Assembly: GCA_003313425.1 (NCBI GenBank)
Contig: NHZP01000013.1
Location: forward strand, 186,001-250,000
Reading direction: 5' to 3'
Length of the DNA: 64,000 bases
Origin: Pseudopyrenochaeta lycopersici
Taxonomy: Eukaryota > Ascomycota > Dothideomycetes > Pleosporales > Pseudopyrenochaetaceae
Shown in pieces: positions 56,204-64,000 of this stretch. Position 1 is the first letter of the stretch, and every line of letters starts with the position of its first letter. A program made the position numbers and the translations under genes. Under the pieces are notes generated by a model. That model was not told the origin of the DNA. It did not search any database and worked only from the letters and a program-made list of their open reading frames with translations.

Positions 56204-57784
56204 CTACGGAGCACGCGTTTGCACTACTGTAGTAAGTGCTTGGGCATCTGCGAGAAGCCGTTCAAGCCCCTTCGCAACGTGGTCGGTGCGATGTTGCAGC
56301 TTCTCTTTCTTGTTACCAAGATCGGCTGATGCAGCAGAAGCGAGTGCATCCCGCTCTGCGGCAGCAGTCCCGCCTGAACTGACTCTAGAAGCAACAAAGG
56401 CCTCTGGGTCGAGGATGTGTCTGAGCTCAGAAGGTGAGAAGGCTTTCAGGGCCTTATCTTCGATAAGCTCGTCACACAGTTCGCCGCCACGAACACCGGC
56501 GCGCTCATGAGCGGCGACTAGATGAGCGACGCTGTGGTGAGCATCGCGGAAGCTGAGGCCGCGCGAGGCGACGAGAGCATCGGCTAGCGCGCTCGCAGTT
56601 GACCAGTGTTGGCCGGCTGAGGTGCGCATAGCGGGTACATCAAACTCTACGGTCGCAACGACCTCACGTAGCAACGCAATGGCTCCCACCGTCTCGGCGC
56701 ACTGTCCAGGCAGCAGGTTGTGGACGTATGCCTGATCTACGTCTGTTGATGTAGCCGTGTGCATGACGCCGAGCTGGCTCGCAGCCCACCCTACAGCGAC
56801 GCCAGCGAGACCACGGATGCGCTCCAGGACCATAGGATTGCGCTTCTGGGGCATCATGCTCGATGTGCCACAGAGCGATGCGTCGATGCGCACGAGGCCG
56901 ACTTCACTCGAGGACCAGTAGTTTAGGTCTGAGGCAAGACGGCTAATGGCAGAGAGCGTTGCAGCCAGGACGCTCGCAAGCTCGGCACCCATATCGAGTG
57001 ATGCGAGTCCGGCATCGCGAGCATTGGGAATCGGACGATCGAAACCAAGGTAGGCGGCCGTGTCAGCGCGATTGATGGGCCACGCTGTTCCACTGTAGGC
57101 CGCGCCGCCGAGTGGGCTGAGGTTTAGACGATCGTAGGCGTCGAAGAGTCGGTCGAGGCTGCGTGACACAGCCCAGTAGTGGGCGTTGAGATAATGGTCG
57201 ATTGTTGTGGGCTGCGAGTGCTGTAGATGTGTGTATCCAGGCATGAGGGCGCCAGCGTAGCGCTCAGCAGTGGCCAAGATGGCAGCTCCAAGGCTTACCA
57301 ATTCGTCAATGACGTCTGTCAGGCTTGCGCGGTTCACGAGGCGCCAGTTGGTAGCCTTCTGGTCGATACGGCTTCGAGCGCGCTGGATGTCGCGGCCGTG
57401 GGGTCCCAGGACGCTTTCCAGGTACTTCTCGATCTGAAGGCCGAGCGTGCCCACCTCTGGGTCAGAGGTTAGCATAGCGGCAGTGTCGCCTGCGCGAAGA
57501 TCGAGGAGAGCCTGGACAATGCCGCGGCCATGCTGTGCGTCGAAGATTCCCATGCGTGTGAGCATAACGGCGTGGGCGAGATCGGTCAAGACATACTCGT
57601 CAAGGCTGACCAGTTCATCGTCGAGCTCGAGCTTGTTGACATGTGTAATCAGCAGCCGTGAAGCACGGGTTCCGAGGCGATTTTCCGTCAAAAAAGCATG
57701 GGCAGTGTCATCTGGCACCTTCACTGGCGTAACGCCATTGATATTGCATTTGGACGCTGTGAGGGTGGTGCTGGTTGTTGGCAT
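56204..57784 (-). CDS. Argininosuccinate lyase/fumarase-superfamily enzyme
   Basis: Intronless 526-aa protein with the superfamily signature GTSSMMPQKRNPM, whose first Ser is in the position of the catalytic base. Upstream is PGYTHLQHSQPTTIDHYL, which contains the conserved His of argininosuccinate lyases, and SPLGGAAYSGTAWPINR follows. Family members cleave a C-N bond and release fumarate. The usual fungal Arg4 is ~460 aa and has ~20 fewer N-terminal residues, so this version is longer at both ends and probably not the housekeeping enzyme. Its coding region is rich in GC and alanine compared with its neighbours and has no intron, hinting at bacterial origin or a specialised metabolic role (inference). 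No lesions. Confidence 0.85.
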   Translation of the reverse strand: MPTTSTTLTASKCNINGVTPVKVPDDTAHAFLTENRLGTRASRLLITHVNKLELDDELVSLDEYVLTDLAHAVMLTRMGIFDAQHGRGIVQALLDLRAGDTAAMLTSDPEVGTLGLQIEKYLESVLGPHGRDIQRARSRIDQKATNWRLVNRASLTDVIDELVSLGAAILATAERYAGALMPGYTHLQHSQPTTIDHYLNAHYWAVSRSLDRLFDAYDRLNLSPLGGAAYSGTAWPINRADTAAYLGFDRPIPNARDAGLASLDMGAELASVLAATLSAISRLASDLNYWSSSEVGLVRIDASLCGTSSMMPQKRNPMVLERIRGLAGVAVGWAASQLGVMHTATSTDVDQAYVHNLLPGQCAETVGAIALLREVVATVEFDVPAMRTSAGQHWSTASALADALVASRGLSFRDAHHSVAHLVAAHERAGVRGGELCDELIEDKALKAFSPSELRHILDPEAFVASRVSSGGTAAAERDALASAASADLGNKKEKLQHRTDHVAKGLERLLADAQALTTVVQTRAP

Positions 57785-59040
57785 GATTATCTTAAAATGC
57801 GATGGGGGAAGGTTGGGCTAACAAGAGTAAGGGAACTTTTTCAGGGCAAGAACTTCTTATCTTGTAGGCAAGCAGAATAGCACATAAAACCCCTTAACAT
57901 GCAGTCGAGAGTTCAGATGACTCTGCATCAGTTGGGTCCATCTGTATGCCCTTATTGATAAACCTTTGCCGACACTCCCCACCTTGCCAAACCTAGGCCG
58001 CGCTACCTCTTCCCCGTCGCATGCCAACATACCAACAAATAGACAAGATCTGCAGTGGGCCCAGAAACCACAACTTCGGTATAGCTTTTCCTTCCGATTA
58101 TTCGGAGCATCTAGTGTCTGCTGATACGATTGACCGCTAAGTCGACCTCCCAAGAGTCGGAGATTCCGTTGCTCTAGCTTGCACGTGGGGATGTCGGGGG
58201 TACTGTGCCTGAACAGGCGACAGCAGAATGGAGCTATTGAGAAGGATAGATGCTTGGGCCTACAACCTAGTTGACACCAAGTCTGGCATTAGATAGTCTT
58301 TCTCATTCAATCTTTTTATCAAAGCCCTGAAGGATAGAATTTCTGTCTTTGATTTCAATAAGCGATGCCTACAAGGCCGTTGCGCATAAACCTGAATCCA
58401 AGGACGGATACATGGACTGATGTTCCCGTGCGTCCCCGGCGGCTGGCATTGTTGGCGACGGGAGAACTGGAGTCAACGAAGAACTCGTCTTTCTGAGTTG
58501 CATGTTTGGTGCACAGATCACAGGGTCGTCCCGGCTTCTCCTGCCTGCGACCTCTCAATACCGCAAACACCCGAACGATGGAGCGTCGGCAGATCAACAA
58601 TAGGCGAGTTTGTGTTGACCTGGCACCCGGGAGTAATTTTGACGAACAGAATTGTCGTAAGAAGCCATAATGCCGACGTTCTGCGCGGCATCCCGTCCTG
58701 TGGCGCTTGGGGGAATGGCGGCTTCTGGACATATCCGCACTCGGGGAGTGGCGGCACAGCGGGGAATGGCGGCAAGAGAACTTGGCCCGAGCGGTCCACA
58801 ACCGCTAGTCTCCAATTCTGGTCAAAGCATTCTCCAGCTCCCCATGGGGTGATGCCCTCACATACGAGATGAATTTCGCATCCACTGATTCCAGGCGATG
58901 CTATACCCAGGATGCAAACTCTATCATACCTATAAAGTCGGGCCATCTGTCGTCTACTGATGAACATCCTCGCTCCTCCAGCTCTCCTGGTATCACCTAA
59001 GTCTTGTTTAAATTAGTCTATTCATTGACATTCGCACACC
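57785..59040. promoter_or_regulatory. Divergent intergenic region of lyase and sugar-porter genes
   Basis: 1,256 bp between two divergent starts. Overlapping open frames occur on both strands at 58355-58967 but none has a recognised family, so I do not call them genes. The region contains three 12-bp GC-rich direct repeats (58710-58772). Confidence 0.55.
58710..58772. repeat. Three 12-bp direct repeats upstream of the sugar porter
   Basis: GGGGAATGGCGG at 58710-58721, GGGGAGTGGCGG at 58743-58754 and GGGGAATGGCGG at 58761-58772, 270-330 bp before the transporter start. The third is preceded by GC, so it includes GCGGGG, which fits the SYGGRG carbon-repressor (CreA) consensus. A regulatory role is inferred. 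Confidence 0.6.
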
Positions 59041-60978
59041 ATGGGTCTGTTCAATCGTCCGATTAAGACCCACGAGGAGCGCCTGGCTGAAAATACTCGG
59101 CTTGTCGGTCCTGAAATCGCGGCGGTATGTACAACGCGATTGTGCTGAAACTATACGAGGACAACCTCACTAATGAACGATGCTGCCTTGTAGGCCCTCC
59201 CTAAAGAGTACAAGCCATGGTACACGCAAAAGCATCTCATCCGACTCAACGCGCTCCTTCTTCTCTGCTGCATGTCGGCGGCCACAGTCGGCTACGATGG
59301 TGCGTGACCCATCTGTGTTGAACGGACTGGTGTGAAGGGATTACCCCAGACTAATGCTCCCAATAGGCGCCATGATGAATGCCCTGCAAATCAACCCATC
59401 CTGGAAATTGTACTACCACTATCCCGCGAAGGCCAAGCTGGGTGCCATCAACGCTATGATGCCAGCCGGCAAGATCATTGGGTTCCTCTTCGTCGCGCCC
59501 TTCTCTAACAGATTTGGGCGCAAAAAGGCGCTCGTCCTCGCATTTTTCATGACCGTGGCGGGCGCCGCCATCCAGGCTGCGTCTGTCAATCTGGGGCTTT
59601 TGATCTTTTCGCGCTTCTTTCTAGGATTCGGTTGTGGAGTAATGTCACAACCCAGCCCTATCATGCTCGCAGAGCTGGCATATCCTCCTCATCGCGGAAA
59701 GGCCACGGCGCTGTACCATTGCTTCTATGTGAGCAAACATTCTCCAAGAAATGGTTTCTTAGCATAACTATACTAACAACTATTAGTTCGTCGGCGCGAT
59801 TGCTGCGGCTTGGATTACCTTTGGCACACTCAGGATGACTGGAGCTTGGAGCTGGAGGATTCCAACACTCCTCCAGGGCGCCGCTCCGTTGATGCAGCTC
59901 ATATTTTCCTACTTCCTACCAGAATCGCCTAGGTAGGTTCTTTCACTGTCCTCACGTTTTAGCTATGCGTCGATGGTCGCGTCTGACTTGCTTCTTACAC
60001 AGGTTCCTCATCGCAAAAGGTCGAGACGAAGAAGCACGTGCGCTGCTTGTCAAGCACCACGCCGCCGGTGATGAAAACTCAGCCCTCGTCGTGCAGGAAA
60101 TGGCTCAGATTCGGGAAGCCGTGCGGACAGAAAACAATTCTGAGAAGCGACCCACGATCAAGAAGATGCTCGCTAGCCCCGCGAATCGCCGACGACTCCT
60201 CATTTCCGCCATGGTCGGTATTGCCGCCCAGTGGTCTGGTAATACAGTGGTGTCCTATTATTTGACACTAGTCCTCGATGGCGTTGGTATAAAAAATCCT
60301 ACGCACCAATCTCTCATCAACGGAGGTTTGCAGATCTTCAACCTCCTTGCTACCGTGGGTTGTGGAGCCATGCTGGTCGACCTTTTGGGACGTCGATTCC
60401 TCTTTCAGTGGTCCGCTATTGGCATGACCGCTTCATATGTTGTACGTAACTCTTCTCATAAGCTTCTCTTACGCCCCACCACTGCATCAACATCTAACAC
60501 CACTCAGATCTGGACGATTTTGAACTCCCGATTCGATGCTACAGGCTCCACTGGGTATGGCTTCGCTGTCATTCCCATGCTATTTATCTTCTACTTCCAC
60601 TACGATATCGCCCTGACGCCGCTCCTATACTCATACCCGACCGAGCTCTTCCCCTACGAATGGCGAAGCTGGGGCGTTGCATTCACTCTGATTGTAACCA
60701 ACCTGGTGCTGATTATCGGCCAAGTCTGCAACCCCATCGCCATGGCCAAGTTGGGCTGGAAATACTACATTCTCTTCTGTGTCCTCGATGCACTGTTTAT
60801 CGTGCAGGTCTGGCTTCTGTTCCCGGAAACCAAGGGCAAGTCCCTTGAGGAGCTTGCTGATCTTTTTGACAAGTTGGACACTCCTTCCATGGTCGACATA
60901 GAGAACAGCAAGCTTGCTGATGATGATGACAATACGGAGAAACAAAGGAAGGTTCATCATGATGCCACTTCCTTGTAA
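59041..60978 (+). CDS. MFS sugar porter (hexose/lactose permease-like)
   Basis: Six exons, 59041-59124, 59194-59299, 59367-59728, 59787-59932, 60003-60441 and 60508-60978, join in frame to ~535 aa. The sugar-porter signatures are present: FSNRFGRKKAL (loop 2-3), FLPESPRFLIAKGRDEEAR at the end of helix 6, VDLLGRRFLF (loop 8-9) and FPETKGKSLEEL after helix 12. The N-terminus (MGLFNRPIKTHEERLAENT) and a hydrophilic C-terminal tail are cytosolic. It resembles fungal permeases annotated as lactose or hexose transporters; the exact sugar cannot be told. Proton symport across the plasma membrane is expected. The upstream GC-rich repeats and a downstream Zn2Cys6 gene may regulate it. Confidence 0.88.
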
Positions 60979-61289
60979 CGTCATCTCAGTTCTTAGAGTG
61001 CATGACCGTTTCAAAAGTGGTTCTGGAGCTTAGCCACTTCACGACTAGCTGAGATGTCCTTGATTATTGTTTGATGTATCTAGGCGAGTACTAGCCTGAC
61101 TTTAAGGCATTCGATATGCAGATTGCAGCAGTTTGTAAACTTCACATAGCCCGTAGTCAAGTGATTGAATTTGCACGTTTCTTGAGACTGATTTCACAAA
61201 CGACCTATCATTGTTACTAGTTTCTGCTTTCCTACTGAATAAGTAGCTAAGAATCTTTGTTCATTCAAGCGAAACTATATTTTGTGCAC
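60979..61289. other. Convergent intergenic spacer
   Basis: 311 bp between the sugar-porter stop and the regulator stop. It holds the two 3' UTRs; nothing else seen. Confidence 0.6.
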
Positions 61290-63406
61290 TCAAGTAAAAT
61301 TCATCGGCATGTCGTTTTCTGTGTTCTCTAAAGACGAGTCGGACAGTGTGAGTATCACATCGGTATAAGTTTTGCAAGAGGGAAATTCCCGCGACCAGTA
61401 CTCGAATGTGGCTAGCGACTTGGCAACCCCAGCTTCCCATCCAAGAGGCATTATCAAATCTGTCGACCTTGAGGCCCCGAGCAAGAGACTCGCTTCCTTT
61501 AGCTCGTTACGAAGCTGTAGCCACGTGCCGTGATGGCGGTGAGTCGTAAGACTGTGTTGAAGATACCTCAAGGCGTTGAATAGGCACTTTTCCGCTAACG
61601 CCCGAACAACAAGGGTGCAGCCCGGTTCGTGGAGAGCGGTGAAGAGGAAAGGTCTGTGCATCAACTCTAGTACGCGATAGTAGCGGCCCCGACTGTACTG
61701 TTTCCACTCGGTGCTTGCTATTTCGGGGACATCGGGGAATTCAATGGCAGGAGGAAGATGCTTTCGAAATGTTTCGGCTTGTCGCTCGAATTCAGCCACG
61801 ATAGGTATCAGTTCTTCGATGCTTGATGACTTGTAAGAGAGGTCCTTGGTATCGATGTGCTTGGAGACCATCTCAGCGACATGGTCAGTAAGTCGCCGGA
61901 GAGCTATTTCCGATAAAAGAAAGTACCAGCTATCTTCCTCATGCGTGACCCACTCGTCTGAAGCTATACTCGCTGCCTGGGGTGGCGGGGGGTATGAGTC
62001 GAGTGTACCAGGTTCTCTCAGAGCGGGAGCACTAATGGGTATTTCGGTAAGGATTTCCCTACTAAGATCAGATACTGAACATGTAGCAAAACCGTGTAGC
62101 AGGCAAACCTTTCTGACTTATAACATGTCCAGAATAAGCTCGAGTATATTTGTGATGTTCCCTCAGATGAATTCGCACTGGAACAGAACTGTCAGCACGA
62201 CTATCTTGTTTCGGCTCAAGGTTCAGCTACAGACCCAGTAGATACTAGAATCTGCAGTGATGATCCAGCTCCATGGAACATACGCAACGCATGCATAGGT
62301 CTGACGCAATACATGTGATAAATTCTAGATAACGGGGACTTATTAGTCGATTGCATCATGCTGATTGGTCTCGGATCACTCACCCGGCAAGACAAAGGCA
62401 CTGGATCGCAAGCGTGTTGGCGTTTGACATGGCAGACCCTAGGCGTTTTTCGGCAGCGACGAAGTAACATGAGCCTAATCTCAGACTCACAAGCCGAGAA
62501 GAGGGATCGGTGGGGCTTCCGGGGCTTTGAATCCCACCGAGGGGATCAAACTCCATCGAAACGGCTCCCAGAGCGCACATGAGCAGCACAAGACAGGTTT
62601 CTAAGTTGAACAAAGGTCCATGCTCGTAATACTGCTGACAGTATTGACTGGCCACCTGCCGGCTGAGAATTGGATTTTTGATATTAACTCTTTTGAAAAA
62701 CTGATCAACGAGCTGTTCGATATCTGATCGCTCTGTCGAAATATTGATTGACGTGGACGGATCCCAGGAACACTCTAAAGGCGAGCGGGACGATGACGTA
62801 TTAGACTGGGTTAACAAATCATCGAGATAGGTGTACGCCTCAGAGCCGTGGAAATCTACAAATCTGAACCGTTGAAGGGGAGATAGAAGCTGTTCAAACA
62901 CAGGCCATTGCAGAATTTTATCAGTCGCCGCTCTGAAGCTAGCGTCCAAATTTAGGGCGAATACAACACGCTCTGTGTCTGGAGATTCTTCGCATTCGGA
63001 GGGTGGTATGATGACTGACCGCATCTGACGGCTAGAGCTTGCTGGTGGCGACGAGAAGTTGAGAGATGAGGAAGGATGTATTTCCCTCACTAAAGTTTCA
63101 ATCACAGACAAACGATCAAGAATCCTCAATGATGCCGCATCAAAAGTTGATGCGTCCTGCCTGATGTACTCGCATGGGATTCCGATTTGCTGACAAGAAG
63201 AGCAAGTTGGCCTTAAATTGTCACTATAGCCCAGGCGCATCAGTAACATAGCCCATCATAATTGTTGAGAATAAAGTGCACTGCGAATAGAACTTGGTTA
63301 AGGCCTACCATTTTCGTTTCCTTTCGCGGCATGTCAAGCACGCTGCTACGGCTCGCCGACGAGGGTAACCGGTCTTTGGCAAGATACGCCTTTCTTTTCC
63401 ATCCAT
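61290..63406 (-). CDS. Zn2Cys6 transcription factor, five exons
   Basis: Exons 63406-63309, 63223-62384, 62324-62246, 62188-62109 and 62058-61290 join in frame to ~621 aa. Exon 1 starts MDGKERRILPKTGYPRRR and reads into CLTCRERKRK; the first intron splits the third Cys codon, and exon 2 completes the cluster with C-SS-C-QQIGIP-C. The fungal-specific regulatory domain follows, with the LAG and ALRMFHGAGSSLQ segments and FWTCYKSE, the usual WSCFKSE-like motif. The acceptor of the last intron could be at 62062 or 62059, differing by one codon. It is a nuclear regulator, and the neighbouring sugar porter and lyase are possible targets. The Met chosen lies in a frame different from the longest upstream open frame, but only it reaches the zinc cluster. 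Confidence 0.85.
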
Positions 63407-64000
63407 CGGACACGTGATTGGGTGCAGGGTATGATGGAAGGGATTGGTGAACTAACGATGCCATGTGGACGATAAAATGTCCGCTAGTACCGCCGGCTGA
63501 TGACGGCTAATCCTCGGTCTTAGTATTAGCGACCGCAGCTGAGCTCAAGACAGACAATATCTATCAACAACACTCAGCTGCTGAAATAGCCAAAAGCGTA
63601 CTGTGCTTTGAGCTACTCCGCTCCAAGATTGAGTTCAAAACATGTATGAGCCTGTCTTTCGCTATTTGAACTAGTGAAAGAGATAATACAGTAGTGATCT
63701 ACTAAATAGTATAGTTCTTGGACAGAAGAACAATAGTTACAGGGTGTTTAGTGTCCTCTTATTGTATCTATTAGCTCCTCTTCTTAGCTTAATAGCTGAT
63801 AAAATTAAGGTCTCAGTACTCTTCTGCATTCTAAAATCTATTTGAAGTACCAATAATCACACGTCACATGTATGCCTATATTTCGAAATTCACAAGACTA
63901 CTAAAGAATACTAATATTAATGTTTTTCTTTGTGAATTTAAAAACTCATGTAGTTCTTTAGGCAACTGGAGACTTGCGGTTGCGGCTTTATAAACTAGAA
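63407..64000. other. Right-end intergenic, AT-rich
   Basis: Promoter of the regulator followed by strongly AT-rich, stop-rich sequence to the window end. No gene seen. Confidence 0.55.

Noticed and set aside
58355..58967. Overlapping ~150-codon frames on both strands
   Set aside because: Biased composition from GC-rich repeats; no family or domain seen.

Overview
The window reads as chromosomal DNA of a filamentous ascomycete (Pezizomycotina). Most genes carry short GT-AG introns (45-190 nt) with CTAAC/CTGAC-like branch points. The gene content is typical of such fungi: two Zn2Cys6 regulators, two MFS carriers, a NACHT (STAND/NLR) protein, an OTT_1508-type deaminase, SDR/MDR/FAD enzymes, and a Tc1/mariner relic whose stop codons look like repeat-induced point mutation (C to T at CpA). 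I cannot name the species. It looks like an accessory, fast-changing region: intergenic stretches are long and AT-rich, and at least four genes or elements are decayed.

Layout. 0.1-6.5 kb: a secreted alpha/beta hydrolase, an SDR divergent from a six-exon Zn2Cys6 regulator across a promoter with four ~23-bp repeats, and a zinc-type enoyl reductase/alcohol dehydrogenase. 7.9-27.2 kb: the centrepiece, two very large divergent genes that together look like a complete toxin-complex (Tc) system. One is a TcB-TcC fusion (minus strand, ~2,680 aa: SpvB, FG-GAP, Rhs core, Gly/Ser linker, candidate nuclease-like tail). The other is a TcA-like translocation subunit (plus strand, ~3,400 aa). They share a ~0.9-kb intergenic region. 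Each has only one intron, and the TcA intron appears to be GC-AG. 27.5-34.9 kb: a decayed NACHT-WD40 C-terminus, a 12 x 12-bp minisatellite, a CmcJ/GA4-desaturase-like oxygenase, a complete but RIP-damaged mariner element with 29-bp inverted repeats and TA duplication, and an OTT_1508-like deaminase whose start lies 97 bp from the element.

35.5-46.2 kb: a metallo-beta-lactamase-fold hydrolase, an SDR relic, a DHA1 MFS transporter, an asparagine-synthetase-like gene with one nonsense codon and one frameshift, and a DUF6601-like membrane protein. 46.5-53.2 kb: a seven-exon hydrolase-NACHT-membrane protein (~1,600 aa) divergent from an unknown four-TM protein. 53.3-63.4 kb: an FAD monooxygenase, an intronless argininosuccinate-lyase-family enzyme, a sugar-porter MFS gene preceded by three 12-bp repeats, and a second Zn2Cys6 regulator.

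How the parts may work together (inference): the TcA and TcBC genes encode all classes of subunit needed for a Tc injection machine, and divergent transcription would let one promoter region control both. The NLR, the NLR relic and the deaminase suggest a locus involved in biological conflict. The lyase, sugar porter and regulator at the right end could be a small catabolic or metabolite module. All exon joins were worked out by eye from reading-frame continuity, splice consensus and family similarity.
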